NCBI GenBank assembly: GCA_964035575.1
Contig: OZ037843.1
Location: 248,001 to 312,000 of the forward strand
From: Rhynchopus sp. YZ270_cl-10
Taxonomy: Eukaryota; Euglenozoa; Diplonemea; Diplonemida; Diplonemidae
Direction: 5' to 3'
DNA: 64,000 bases
Shown in pieces: positions 1 to 12,174 of the stretch. The position numbers were made by a program, and so were the translations under genes. The notes under the pieces were generated by a model. That model searched no databases. It had not been told where the DNA came from and was given only the letters and a program-made list of their open reading frames with translations. Every line of letters begins with the position of its first letter. The stretch's first letter is position 1.

Positions 1-2630
1 CAAAAGACTATAAACGGGGGGGAAAAAGTAAAAGTTGTTTGTTGTTCGCTTCCACCGAACTTTCTTATTCGCAATTTGTATATTTTTCCCAAGAGACCCT
101 GGCGTAGCAAAGCTACTTAAACAAGTTTACAGTATGGCTGTGCCCGACCCTTTCCTGTTACTAAAACCAGCAACACGAAAGGGGGCCATTTAAGGGGGTG
201 TGGCAACTTCCATAGTCTAGCTGGTCTCACAACCTGAAATCAGCCATAAAGGGTTTAATGTGGGAGAAACAAAACACAATAACGATGGGACGCTGGACAC
301 ATGCATGGCGTGTGGGGACTGAGACACATTCCCTGACTAACCCACACAGGGAAAGGAAATGAGAAGAAGTGAGCAAAATTTGCAACCTGGCCTTTGTGTA
401 CTACCGGGGGTGGGGATTTGTGTCAAATGTGGCTAATCCGGCTGAATTAAATTTATGCAAAGTTCCCCACAGACCCAGGACGCTGCCAAAACAAATTTGC
501 GTACAAAAAAAAGAAACAAAACAAAGAAACAAACAAGGAATTGCAATCGAAAGTTATTACGCATCCACTTGACGTTTTGGATAAAGAAAAAACAAGTAAT
601 TGCTATCGGAAAAAAAACGGGGTGTGATGTGGAACTCCATCCTGTAGAAATAATCTACAACACGCCCAGCATTCTGCTCTTCTGCAGGTATGCTAACGCT
701 CTTCGTACGCTGCCAGACCCACTGGGACACCAGCATCTGAAACGTTCAAGAAAGGGGGCTGTCCTCTTCGTCCAGCACCATCTGCTCGATAGCGTTGTTG
801 GACGCCCGCTCGGCAGGTTCGGCGTGGTCCAGCTCGTTTTTGTCCACAGCCTCCTCACATTGTCGTCGTCGTTGGAGCAGTGCGGAAGGAACACAGAATG
901 CACAGACTACAACACATCGATCACACCAGGCGCATCAGCACCTCCAGCAAATCGCCAGGATGCTACGGTGGTTTCGAATATCGCGCGGAGTTTTCCACAG
1001 CACACCCCGCTTTTTTCTTAGCAATTACTTGTCCTTGTTGTTATTGTTGTTTTCAACCACCTTCCTTCAACCCTTGTAGGGATCATTTGTTATTTTTTTC
1101 GCGAAAACATGAAATTACACATTTCAAGAGAACAAATTAAAAAGGGTCCTTATTTGCATTTTTGGGCTCCGCCCGTGCAGTGGTGGGGTCAATCTCGAAA
1201 ATTGGACAATTTTTTGACCACTTAAATTTTGAGAAATATGAGCCCGGTTGCTTATACGTGGGGCCGTACCCCTACCCCCATCCTTTTTCCATTTTTCTAA
1301 CCCGGGCGGGTTGGAGTAGAGCCACATTTCACCGACAGGTCGAGGTGTGTGCGTTCGCACACATACTTGTGTTTTGGTGGAAAAAATTGCAAAAACGCGT
1401 TTTAGACCCCCAGAAAGGCTGGAATTGCAAAATTGGGCACTTTTAGGGTGTGACCAAAAAAGTTTTCAAGAGTCTAGTTATTACAGAGGCTCACCTTAGA
1501 AGGCAAAAATCAAGAATCCGGATTATGCGACAATGTGGACTATTTTTTGCGACAATGTGGATTATTAATCCGGATTGTCGTAATCCACATTTTAGAGTCC
1601 ACATTGTCGTTTCCCCTAACAAAAAACACTGCAAACGAACAGTTTGTTGGGATGGTGGGGTCCTCGAAGCCGGGTTCTTCGGTCCTTTTGTTCCTTTGAT
1701 TCTCCTCACACCAAACCATCTCTCTTCTGCTGTTGCGGTTTGTGGGGAAATGAAAAAAGCGAAAATAGAAGTGAAAAACACACTTATTTTTGGGGGTATT
1801 AAACCTACGTAGCATCACCAAACCCACCAAATTGTGGGGGAAATCAGGTGGAAAAATGTGAAATTAATGTGAAAAAGTGAGAAAAGGCGTGAATAGATGT
1901 CAAAAAAATATGAAAAAGGTGACTCGCGATGCGCACGGTACTGCTGAAGAGACTTACCCTGCTGCCATAGGCCCAGCACTCTGCTCTTCTGCAGGTATGC
2001 GATGAGGTGAAGGAAGGTTGTGGAAAGGTGAAGTTGAAGACGCGAAACAATAACCCGCGGGTGAGTTATCGAACTGTGTTCAGACAAGAACAAGAATTAT
2101 TTCATATACTTTCTTTTCTAAACGAAAAGAAGGTACAGAGGATGCGAAAAATGTACCCTTGCTTTTATTATTTTTTTCAGACAAGAAGAAGAATGAACAC
2201 TGAGGGGGGAAAAGAAAAACCAAATAATACCCCATGAGAGAAGAACCCTCCCTCGCCAATACATGTTATGTATTGGTTTCGTTGTAAGTACAAAAATTGG
2301 CGAGTTCCAGAACCGGGTGACTGTCGGAAAAGTTTCCCAAGAACGTCATCGCCGTCACAAACTGGCGCGTCGACACTGGGAGGTGGCAAACCGGTCACAG
2401 GCTCCCTCCCTCCCAGCCCGCTGCAAAACAAAACATTTGTTGCGCATTGAAGAGCAAACAACGAAACAAAGATGAAGACAAACACTTTGGCAGCTTCTCT
2501 GCTGATACCTCCTCTGACACTTTCTATTTTAAAGTAAAATTGCATTTTGCACGAGAAACGTTTTCCTTTTATGATTGCGATGATAAACAGAAATTGAAGA
2601 CAAAACAAGACTTGGACATCCTTTTTTTGT
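1..2630. repeat. Segmental duplication, left copy (non-coding)
   Basis: This stretch recurs with small indels at about 5035-7239, offset by 5034 bp, so base 1 of the window already lies inside the repeat. It holds no open gene that I can support. Small ORFs here differ between the two copies by frameshifts and non-conservative changes. Inside it lie an inserted R-family repeat (about 592-1262, absent from the right copy) and a foldback at about 1525-1612 built from GCGACAATGTGGA repeats in both orientations. The right end abuts the 3' end of the membrane-protein gene. Confidence 0.85.
592..1262 (+). repeat. R-family dispersed repeat, copy 1
   Basis: About 670 bp, also found at 25636-26445 (+) and 43310-44113 (-). 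On its minus strand all copies contain a short acidic reading ending in MVLDEEDSP(L/P)S plus stop, preceded by KNEL(D/E)HAEPAE. This reading is the part best preserved as protein, but copy 1 has a 1-nt deletion upstream of it relative to copy 2. The right third (1150-1220) contains the dispersed GTGGTGGGGTCA motif. It is probably a mobile or duplicated segment carrying the end of a host gene; its family is unknown. Confidence 0.6.
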
Positions 2631-2719
2631 CAGAGCCACACTTCACCAACAGGTTGAGGTGCGTGACTTTTGTTTATGCCTATTGTTACCTGGGGGATGG
2701 TGACCAAGTAAGAGAAGAG

Positions 2720-4774
2720 TCAATTTGCGAGACAACTGTGCTCCAGCAACGGGTTTTCCAGATCGGTGTTCAGGAGGTGAGTGGCAGGTCGCAAGGGTAC
2801 GGTTGTTGACTTCTTCTGGGCAGCAAGCACCGCCCGCAGAGACGGAGGCTCAATGTCGTATGCAATCGCCACACTGGCAGGGACGAGGAAGGCAAGGAAT
2901 ACCCACCCAGAGTTTCGCGATCCGTACTCAACGACCCTTGTTGCGTGCAGTGCCACCATGAACACCACCATCACCACGTACACACATTTCCACACTTTCA
3001 TTGCGCGTAGTCCCCGCTGCACATGCACGAAGTCAGACACGTTGCAGCCATGTTCGATCAACACACACGTCAGGAAGTGAGGCGCCCCAGCAAAGGGCAG
3101 CACATACCGCCACATCCCCACCGGCTCTGTGTTGCACTCGTCCACCAGCCTTCTCACCTCGTCGCACGCGAGGTCTCCAGCAACAATCTTTTCCACAACC
3201 CCGTAGTACAGGCAATCTATGCCTGCCCACCTCCCGTTCGTGAAGTGGTCCTCGCGCGGCTCGTTCTTACGCACGCGCACCTCCACGTTGCAGCCCTCCT
3301 CGACCGGCAGGTTCGCCACAGGTGTGTTCCTGTCCCCTTCCAACGCACACCCGTCCACAAGCAGCTTCACCTGCACAGGCGCAGAGTCTGTGGTGTGAGG
3401 TAAACATGCCTGCCGTGCCTTGCTGCACATGTCCCCAAGTGTGTCGTCCACACCAACGTGCACACGTACCTTCTCCCGGCGCATCAACGTCACAAACACA
3501 TTCATCCCTTCTCCTTCCCCTGCGGGCACATCATCCCCCTCGTCAGTCAAGTACCCTTCGCTGGCAGTGCTCATGTCGTGAGCTATGTTGCGACCTGAGT
3601 AGCGCACTATTAAGTTTTCCAGTTTTGGCCATGCAGCCATCTGTGACTTCGGTGTGGTCTGGCTGATGTAAGTAAAGCAGAGAAACAGCACGACGCCTTG
3701 GAACATGCTCATAGTGACAGGGTCGAAGTAGAAGAAGCGGTGCCGCTCCTCCTCAGGCCCCAGCAGCAGCACAGCAACGGAGTAGGCCACAAAGTCGCAC
3801 AGTGCGCACAGCTCACACAACCCCACGGTGTCGCGTACAAGGGCCTCCCACTTCCCGTCAGGCGCCAGAAGGTGATCTATATCCGACCCATAGCGCCGTA
3901 TAACGCAGAACATACAAAAAACCTTTATTACTTCCAACACAACATAGAAGGCAAGGTAGCTGTACGCTTCCAAACTGAACAAAGCTTTCGTAACAGAAGG
4001 GTAGATGAAGGACATTATGAATAGCGCCAACCAAAGGATGTAATTAAGATAGATGAACACAGACTCCGACTCGCTGCATAAAACTGCGGCAGATACCGCC
4101 GCGGACACTACCACGTTGATCCTCGCGGCAACCAACACAACACCCGGTATGTTCGACTGCACACCCTCGACTGGAAATGTAAATGCTTCCGCGTCTTCGC
4201 CACGCGATTGTTCTGCCAATATTATGGCGGTGAAAACGCTGATAGCAAGACCGTCGGAAACGACAAGACAGAACTGCGTGATGCGGGTATGGGCCTTCCC
4301 ATATCGAAGAAGCGCTACAGTCGCCACACGAACGCCAATCATGCAGAAGCAGACGTAGAAGCACCAACGCAGATCTATGGAACACTCCCCACCCGGCATG
4401 TCGAAGCGTGTCCCGTCCGTTGTGTTGAGAGCCTCGTCAGAGCACTGCACACGCCATAGGGGCACTGTTGTATTCGTGTCGTTCACATCCCCTGTCAACG
4501 CTGACACTTCGACGTTGTCTTCATATAAGTACTCATAGTCCTTCAGGTACGCAGCCAGCACACACGGACAGGCAAGCCACAGAGCGAACACCACGGTGGC
4601 CAGTCCCAGCCTCTCCTCCCTCAGGTCAGTTATTATCGGGCGTTCGTCTGTGCGGGATGCATCGCTGCATCGCTGCTCGAGCGGGGGTTGCGTGGACACG
4701 CTGTCCGCAGACGCTGAAGTCATCTCAATGTCGACGCCCTCCAGGTTGGCGGGGTCACGGTCGGGGTCGGCCAT
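2720..4774 (-). CDS. Multi-pass membrane protein with internal ubiquitin-like domain
   Basis: About 684 aa when begun at MADPDRD, the start shared with the second copy; the frame stays open upstream to 4918. After a Ser/Thr-rich acidic N-terminus I see about eight hydrophobic segments (roughly residues 57-77, 135-155, 165-187, 210-232, 238-259, 268-292, 317-338, 350-371). There are Asn-glycosylation-like NDTNTT and NTTD sites in the first loop. Residues about 424-502 (MNVFVTLMRREKVRVHV ... CNVEVRVRK) look like a ubiquitin-type beta-grasp fold. Two more membrane segments follow (about 594-612 and 623-640). Inference: a membrane receptor or transporter-like protein with a cytosolic UBL adaptor. 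I do not recognise the family. Stop is TGA. This is the intact copy; 13333-15432 is its broken paralogue. Confidence 0.8.
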   Translation of the reverse strand: MADPDRDPANLEGVDIEMTSASADSVSTQPPLEQRCSDASRTDERPIITDLREERLGLATVVFALWLACPCVLAAYLKDYEYLYEDNVEVSALTGDVNDTNTTVPLWRVQCSDEALNTTDGTRFDMPGGECSIDLRWCFYVCFCMIGVRVATVALLRYGKAHTRITQFCLVVSDGLAISVFTAIILAEQSRGEDAEAFTFPVEGVQSNIPGVVLVAARINVVVSAAVSAAVLCSESESVFIYLNYILWLALFIMSFIYPSVTKALFSLEAYSYLAFYVVLEVIKVFCMFCVIRRYGSDIDHLLAPDGKWEALVRDTVGLCELCALCDFVAYSVAVLLLGPEEERHRFFYFDPVTMSMFQGVVLFLCFTYISQTTPKSQMAAWPKLENLIVRYSGRNIAHDMSTASEGYLTDEGDDVPAGEGEGMNVFVTLMRREKVRVHVGVDDTLGDMCSKARQACLPHTTDSAPVQVKLLVDGCALEGDRNTPVANLPVEEGCNVEVRVRKNEPREDHFTNGRWAGIDCLYYGVVEKIVAGDLACDEVRRLVDECNTEPVGMWRYVLPFAGAPHFLTCVLIEHGCNVSDFVHVQRGLRAMKVWKCVYVVMVVFMVALHATRVVEYGSRNSGWVFLAFLVPASVAIAYDIEPPSLRAVLAAQKKSTTVPLRPATHLLNTDLENPLLEHSCLAN

Positions 4775-5034
4775 AATGTCGTTTGTGCGCACGGGACGTG
4801 ATGTGTAATGCTGGTGTGATATAATAAATTTCGTTGACCGCAGCCGTTTTAGGAAGCCTTTTAGGCTCGTACCCTGGGTGGTGTGGCATGTCATAATTGG
4901 GTGAGGGGAATGATTCAAAAGGAAAGCATGAGGAAAAATTTACCGTTGGCTAATCAAGGTCAGTTTCTGATAACACTGCGTGAAAGGAAAGATATAAAAA
5001 TGCTCGAGAGACTCGTTCCTCTTTGCTTGTTGCT

Positions 5035-7239
5035 CAAAAGACTATAAACGGGGGGGAAAAAAGTAAAAGTTGTTTGTTGTTCGCTTCCACCGAAGAGTTT
5101 CTTATTCGCAATTTGTATATTTTTTCCAAGAGACCCTGGCGTAGCAAAGCTACTTAAACAAGTTTACAGTATGGGTGTGCCCGACCCTTTCCTGTTAAAA
5201 CCAGCAACACGAAAGGGGGGGCCATTTAAGGGGGTGTGGCAACTTCCCTAGTCTAGCTGGTCTCACAACCTGAAATCAGCCATAAAGGGTTTAATGTGGG
5301 AGAAACAAAACACAATAACGATGGGACGCTGGACACACATGCGTGCAGCGTGTGGGGACTGAGACACATTCCCTGACTAACCCACACAGGGAAAGAAAAT
5401 GAGAAGAAGTGAGCAAAATTTGTAACCTGGCCTTTGTGTACTACCGGGGGTGGGGATTTGTGTCAAATGTGGCTAATCCGGAATTTATGCAAAGTTCCCC
5501 ACAGACCCAGGACGCTGCCAAAACAAATTTGCGTACAAAAAAAACAAACAAACAAGGAATTGCAATCGAAAGTTATTACGCATCCACTTGACGTTTTGGA
5601 TAAAGAAAAACAAAGACGGAAGGGGGTTTGGGGGGAAGAATTTAATTCTTGAAGGCATCCCCACCCTGTATTGTGCAGTCACACAAATGCACACATGTCT
5701 TGGGAGGGGGGAAAGAAACGGGGTGGATATGGGAGGAACCACGCTCCTGGAACTCCACCCTGCAGAAATAATCTACGGCACATATATGCACTTTCTGTGC
5801 TAGGGTAAGTTGATTGTATTTTTTGCATGATTACAATGCTAAAAGGAAATTGAACACCGTACCCCTACTCCCATCCTTTTTCCATTTTTCTAATCTGGGG
5901 CGGGTTGGAGTAGAGCCACATTTCACCGACAGGTCGAGGTGTGTGCGTTCGCACACATACTTGTGTTTTGGTGGAAAAAATTGCAAAAACGCGTTTTAGA
6001 CCCCCAGAAAGGCTGGAATTGCAAAATTGGGCACTTTTAGGGTGTGACCAAAAAAGTTTTCAAGAGTCTAGTTATTACAGAGGCTCACCTTAGAAGGCAA
6101 AAATCAAGAATCCGGATTATGCGACAATGTGGACTATTTTTTGCGACAATGTGGATTATTAATTCGGATTGTCGTAATCCACATTTTTAGAGTCCCTATT
6201 GTCGTTTCCCCTAACAAAAAACACTACAAACGAACAGTTTGTTGGGATGGTGGGGTGCTCGAAGCCGGGTTCTTCGGTCCTTTTGGTCCTTTGATTCTCC
6301 TCACACCAAACCATCTCTCTTCTGCTGTTGCGGTTTGTGGGGAAATGAAAAAAGCGAAAATAGAAGTGAAAAATCCACCTATTTTTGGCGGGATTAAACC
6401 TACGTAGCATCACCAAACCCACCAATTTGTGGGGGAAATCAGGTGGAAAAATGTGAAATTAATGTGAAAAAGTGAGAAAAGGCGTGAATAGATGTCAAAA
6501 AAAATATGAAAAAGGTGACTCGCGATGCGCACGGTACTGCTGAAGAGACTTACCCTGCTGCCATAGGCCCAGCACTCTGCTCTTCTGCAGGTATGCGATG
6601 AGGTGAAGGAAGGTTGTGGAAAGGTGAAGTTGAAGACGCGAAACAATAACCCACGGGGGAGATATCGAACTGTGTTCAGACAAGAACAAGAATTATTTCA
6701 TGTACTTTCTTATCTAAACGAAAAGAAGGTACAGAGGGTGCGAAAAATGTACCCTTGCTTTTATTATTTCTTTTTCAGACAAGAAGAAGAATGAACACTG
6801 AGGGGGGAAAAGAAAAACCAAATAATACCCCATGAGAGAAGAACCCTCCCTCGCCAATACATGTTTGTATTGGTTTCGTTGTAAGTACAAAAATTGGCGA
6901 GTTCCAGAACCGGGTGACTGTCGGAAAAGTTTCCCAAGAACGTCATCGCCGTCACAAACTGGCGCGTCGACACTGGGAGGTGGCAAACCGGTCACAGGCT
7001 CCCTCCCTCCCAGCCCGCTGCAAAACAAAACATTTGCTGCGTATTGAAGAGCAAACAATGAAACAAAGATGAAAACAAACACTTTGGCAGCTTCTCTGCT
7101 GATACCTCCTCTGAGCCTTTCTATTTTAAAGTAAAATTGCATTTTGCACGAGAAACGTTTTCCTTTCATGATTGCGATGATAAACGGAAATTGAAGACAA
7201 AACAAGACTTGGGGACAGCCTTTTTTTTTTGTGCTCCGG
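5035..7239. repeat. Segmental duplication, right copy
   Basis: Near-identical to 1-2630 but without the R-family insert. It ends at the 8-bp target duplication of a large insertion that separates it from its gene (13333-15432). Without the insertion the order repeat-then-gene would match the left unit exactly. The GC-richer part at about 6880-7060 is almost unchanged between copies. Its minus strand can be read as protein in two frames, so coding is unproven. It also carries the foldback seen in the left copy (about 6121-6205). Confidence 0.85.
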
Positions 7240-7394
7240 GGGAGGGACAGGGCACTAGCTAGACTTTTTTTTTCCCGTTTTTTTGCGGTTTCGCGGTTTC
7301 AAAAAAATTTTCGCGCGGCGACAAACTTGAAGTGAAAACACACGAATGAGGGACGGGGAGATTTTGGGAAGGGGTTATTTACAGGGCATTTATG

Positions 7395-8030
7395 CACCTT
7401 GGAAGACTTTATTGGACGGCCTGGGCACTTGTATGGACAGCATTTATGGGCCTCAAACTCTTTTTATGGGCCTCAAACTCTTTTTATGGGCCTAGGCCCA
7501 TAAATGGAGTTTGAGGCCCATAAAAAGAGTTTTTTTGGTACAAGGTGACCTCCATACTAACTGAACTCTCGAATTTTTTTTTTTCGCCTATAGGGCTTAT
7601 TTTGACGATTTGAGGCCATTAAAGCCAAAATTGAGCAAAAAAAAGTCTTCCTCGGTGCATAAAACTAGTTTTGCATGGCCCCGAGGCCTCGTAAGGGCCC
7701 CTCGGCCCATAAAAAGTGCCTCGGCCCGTTAGGGGCCTCGGCACTTTTTATGGGCCTCGGGGCCCTTACTCGGCCTCGGGGCCATGCAATAAATACTCAT
7801 TATGCACCTCGGAAGACTTTATTGGACGGCCTGGGCACTTGTATGGACAGCATTTATTGGCCTCAAACTCCATTTCTCGGCCTAGGCCGAGAAATGGAGT
7901 TTGAGGCCGAGAAATGAAGGCCTCAAACTCCATTTCTCGGCCTGAAACTCCAAGGCCGAGAAATGGAGTTTTCATGGTACAAGGTGACCTCCGTACTAAC
8001 TAAACTCTCGAATTTTTTTTTTCGCCTATA
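7395..8030. repeat. Internal tandem duplication of hAT-like element
   Basis: Two related blocks (about 7395-7600 and 7805-8038) share a TTTATTGGACGGCCTGGGCA segment, short GGCCTCAAACTC direct and inverted repeats, and a right end ATAGGGCTTAT. The first block continues uninterrupted into TTTGACGATTTGAGG. The second is cut at that point by the nested element at 8039, so the first is the empty site for that insertion. Confidence 0.75.
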
Positions 8031-8839
8031 GGGCTTATCAGGGTCCTAGCTTGGTTTTGGAAAAAAATGCCAAATCTGGGTCAGAATTTTTTTCTTGGGT
8101 CAGCAGAGGTTTTGGGCCTTGGGGGGCTTGTCTTGGCTTTTTTGGGTTTTCCGAGCTCTACCCTCACTGTGGTGGGGTCATTTCAGAAAAATGGACAAGT
8201 TCTTGACTGATACAAATTTTGGCCACTACGACTAGTGAGTTGCTCACAACGTTAAGTGGAACGCTACTATAACCATAAAAATCACTCCCCGTTCATAGAT
8301 CACCCAACACAAAATATATAAAATGGCGCCGCAGGCGAAAAAAATCAGGGTACGGTGTAAAAATGTAGCTTTTTACACCACAGAGTCACTCTACGAACCC
8401 TTTTTTGCGGAGCAAAAAAGGAAAAATGGCGCCGCAGGCAAAAAAAAATTGGGTCTAGCCCTGGACGGTGCCGGATTTTTTTGTCGATATTTTTTTCTTA
8501 CCCCAGAAAAGGTGGTGGGCCCCCCAAACAGGGGAAAAAATCAGAATTTCCCAATTTCCAAATTACTGGGGGGGGTCGAATAGTAGATCCCCCCTTTGAA
8601 TAGTAGATCCCCCCCTAAATTTTAGACTCCAATTTTTTTGACCATATTTTAGGTGCTCGAAAGTGGAGTCTGACCCCCATGTCCAGGTCACAAAAATGCC
8701 CGAGTAATTAATTCCCTTTTTTTTTTTTTTTTTTCGTGGGTCGCGACCATACTTGTAGCTAACTAGCCGTGGTACGTGGCGATTTTGTTTCCCAAAAGAA
8801 AGAAAAAAATCGGCCGGAAAGAAATTTTTTTTACCCAGG

Positions 8840-9564
8840 AAAAAAATTTTTACCCAGGGAAAAAATTTTCCCCCCAGGAAATAAATTTTCCCCCAGGAAA
8901 TAAATTTCCCTCAGGCACTAAATTTGCCTCAGGAAATAAATTTCCCCTCGGGAAATAAATTTGCCCCAGGAAATAAATTTCCCTCAGACAATAAATTTCC
9001 CCCAGGAAATAAATTTGCCCCAGGAAATAAATTTCCCCAGGAAATAAATTTGCCTCAGGAAATAAATTTCCCCCAGGAAATAAATTTCCCTCAGGAAATA
9101 AATTTGCCTCAGACAATAAATTTCCCTCAGGAAATAAATTTCCCCTCGGGAAATAAATTTCCCCCAGGAAATAAATTTGCCTCAGGAAATAAATTTCCCC
9201 TCGGGAAATAAATTTTCCCCAGGAAATAAATTTCCCTCAGACAATAAATTTCCCCCAGGAAATAAATTTGCCCCAGGAAATAAATTTCCCCAGGAAATAA
9301 ATTTTCCCCAGGAAATAAATTTGCCTCAGGAAATAAATTTCCCCCAGGAAATAAATTTCCCTCAGGAAATAAATTTGCCTCAGACAATAAATTTCCCTCA
9401 GGAAATAAATTTGCCCCAGGAAATAAATTTTCCCCAGGAAATAAATTTGCCTCAGGAAATAAATTTCCCCTCGGGAAATAAATTTTCCCCAGGAAATAAA
9501 TTTCCCTCAGACAATAAATTTCCCCCAGGAAATAAATTTGCCCCAGGAAATAAATTTCCCCCAG
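8840..9564. repeat. 18-bp minisatellite (CAGGAAATAAATTTSCCY type)
   Basis: About 40 copies of an 18-bp unit whose core is CAGGAAATAAATTT with variable flanking C/G/T and some 17-19 bp units. The unit length makes long frames with a six-residue repeat (GNKFPx / PGNLFx) on both strands. These frames break and restart with unit-length changes and are not genes. The array resumes at 10463-10540 after the insert. Confidence 0.9.
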
Positions 9565-10462
9565 TGGTGTGGCTGTATAGGGCTAGGGTGTATACCCTAG
9601 AAGGACCCAAGAAGTACCCAATTTACACCTAATTTTAAGGGGGGTGCAAAAATTATTTTGTGTATATTTTTTTGGTGGTTTTTTGTGGCCAGAAATTTCC
9701 CCCAGAAATTTTCACCCCAAAAAATCAAAAAAATTTTTTTTTGATTTCGGTGCTCCGGGGCTTCTGCGTGCTGTGATGGGGTCACTTTGCGCTCAGAACT
9801 GAGTATTTTTGACCTAAAATGCATGTATCAGTTTTTACAGGCCATTTTCAGGTTTTGTGTGTAATATGGTCAGTACTTGACCACTGAGGGTAAAGTGCAA
9901 AGTAAACGTGGGGGCAGTTTGCATAGCTGCGAACTTTGCTGCGCGTTGTAACCCCCCACAATTTGACGGTCGGAGCTCGTAGAACCCAACGAGGAGTGAG
10001 AAAAAGATAGGTCGAAAGAATAAAAGTAGCATACCGTGCGCCTGCGGCGCAAGCTTTGCAACCCACCCCACGCATGACATAGTTTGGCTGCAGCAACCTG
10101 AACACCTGGTAGTGGTCGTCGCAGGCCACTGTCGTCTCGGACCCCCCATATTCGACCATCATCCCACGATTTCCCAAAAACCAAAAGTTAGCGTCAGGCC
10201 TGGTCATGACAGGTAAAATGCACTAGGGTACTGGGTACTGGGTACTGGGTGCCAACCCCGGATTTTGAGAAAATTTCCACCACCGAACACGTGGGGCTCT
10301 CGGATGTACCAACTTTTTGCGAAAACAAGGCTACTAACCACAGGGAAAGCTCGAGAAAAAAATCACGTTTTCCTTAAGGAAGTGCCCTAAGGAAAATCAC
10401 TATACCCTGGAAGGACCCAAGAAGTACCCAATTTACACCTAATTTTTAGGAAAATCACACCA
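9565..10462. mobile_element. Insert splitting the minisatellite (unclassified, 898 bp)
   Basis: The array is interrupted between CCCAG (9560-9564) and CCCAG (10463-10467), a possible 5-bp duplication. The inserted ends read TGGTGTGG and, in complement, TGGTGTGA. Just inside each end a direct repeat of about 47 bp (ACCCTRGAAGGACCCAAGAA...) occurs at about 9589-9635 and 10401-10447. No coding region is recognisable. Class is uncertain: a short-TIR element with internal direct repeats. Confidence 0.5.
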
Positions 10463-10540
10463 CCCAGGAAATAAATTTCCCTCAGGAAATAAATTTCCCT
10501 CAGGCACTAAATTTGCCTCAGGCAATAAATTTCCTTCCAG
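10463..10540. repeat. Minisatellite remainder
   Basis: Four to five further CAGGAAATAAATTT or CAGGCAATAAATTT units continue the array interrupted at 9565, supporting a simple insertion into a pre-existing array. Confidence 0.85.
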
Positions 10541-12174
10541 GATATGCACCTGGGGAACTGGGTTGCATCCTGTATCTTAAATTTTTTTGCCTGCGGCGCC
10601 ATTTTTTCATTTTTTGCTCCGCAAAAAAGGGTTCGTTGAGTGACTCTGGTGACAGGGATTACGCTCCACGTGTGGAACGTATGGAAATCCATACGTGAAT
10701 TGTTTTGAAAAGGTGTAATCCGTACGTGTCCATACGTGGTAATTTGGGTTTTGGATTGAGGCTGGGGTGAGGTTAGGTGAGGAGTGGGGGCTCCGCCCAC
10801 TACTCACCTAACCCCCACAGAATTCTATTTTTAGAAGACAATTTTCTTCTATTTTACCGGAAAAGGAAGATGCACTGCGGCGCGAGCTTTCAACCCACCC
10901 TTCCCGCGACATAGTAGGCAATTTTAAGCGCAATTTTTAGAAATGTTGCGTACCGTGGCTTCGCCAGAAACTTTCGTTTTAGTAAAATATGGAAGTAAAA
11001 TTTACGGAACTGGACGATAGTTACCAACAAAAGTGCCATTTTATGTCAACATTTTAAAGAAATGTTGCGTACCGTGGCTTCGCCAGAACCTTTGGGAAGC
11101 AATGAGGAGTGAGAAAGAAGGATAAGGGCAAAGAAAAAAGTAGCGTACCATGCGCCTGCGGCGCAAGCTTGCATTACATCCTTTCCATGACATAGTTTGG
11201 CTGTAAAAAAAAGGTGCAATTGTAAGCGCATTTTTTAGAAATGTTGCGTACCGTGGCTTCGCCACGAGTTTAACACTGAAAAGATGGGGAATATGCTTGA
11301 ACGCGCTGTTGCCCTGTTTCTCAGCAACAAGCGTCACAGATTCAAGAGAAAACGGAGGTGTTCCTGCTGATGGCGGAGGAGTTGGAAAACGTCGCTCCCC
11401 CCGTATTTGTTTCCGGAATTGAGCTTCTGAGGACCTTTTTCGCGCGAAGCGCGAAAATTTTTTTTTTGCCAAAAAGAAAGAAATTGGGCGTGGAATTCTA
11501 AAATTTTTCGGGAAAAACGGCATATTTAGCGATAAGTATGGTCGCGACCCAGGCACTTGGGTCAGCTTGACCCACTGACCCAGGCAAGCTAGGACTCTGG
11601 GCTTATTTTGACGATTTGAGGCCATTAAAGCCAAAATTGAGCACTTTTGAGCATCTGTGGTTATCTAAAAATTCTTCCTCGGTGCATAAAACTAGTTTTG
11701 CATGGCCCCGAGGCCTCGTAAGGGCCCCTCGGCCTCGGGGCCATGCAATAAATACCCATTTTTACGGGCTAAACCCGACTGACCCCTGGTGGAATCTCCT
11801 GCCAACTTCATTGCATGTATCAGAATGCTTCTGTGCGTGAGGATGTGTTGCCGCATGGTCTGCACAGCTTCCGACGTTCGCACATACTCCCTCCAGTCTC
11901 CTGTTTGCTGTCGACCATTCTATCACACTCCTCCATGTCCGCGGTGGCACGCCGGCTCACTATGCTCTGACTTACTCTCCCTGATCGTGGACCACCCCTC
12001 TACCTGAATCGATTGCATTTTCGGTTGAAAAATGCAACTGCCCAAATTGCAAAGGGATTCCCGAAGACATTGTAAAATAATAAATGGCGCCGCAGGCAAA
12101 AAAAATTAGGGTGCGGTGTAAAGATGCCGGTTTTACACCAGAGTCACTCAACATAGCTATTTTTTACCGACCAG

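Larger units (their letters stand above)
8039..11598. mobile_element. Nested hAT-like element, about 3.56 kb
   Basis: Left end CAGGGTCCTAGCTTGG, right end complement CAGAGTCCTAGCTTGC. Target duplication GGGCTTAT lies at 8031-8038 and 11599-11606. One G at the right junction is shared or lost, so the last base is uncertain by one. The unoccupied target is present at 7593-7600, where GGGCTTAT runs straight into the sequence that follows 11606. No transposase is visible. The interior holds the minisatellite, the 9565-10462 insert and three copies of a ...GTACCGTGGCTTCGCC... motif. Confidence 0.75.

Noticed and set aside
1-7239. Long direct repeats flanking 2720-4774 read as terminal repeats of a retroelement
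   Set aside because: The repeat is over 2 kb and has no TG..CA ends. The enclosed gene is a membrane protein, and the third landmark (a second gene copy after 13.3 kb) shows a tandem segmental duplication.
8776-9632. GNKFPxGNKF and NLFPEGNLFPG repeat proteins on both strands
   Set aside because: They are translations of the 18-bp minisatellite. Frames change where the unit length changes, and both strands are equally open.
8830-10540. CRISPR-like regularly spaced repeats
   Set aside because: There are no distinct spacers. The array is a degenerate minisatellite in a eukaryotic genome.
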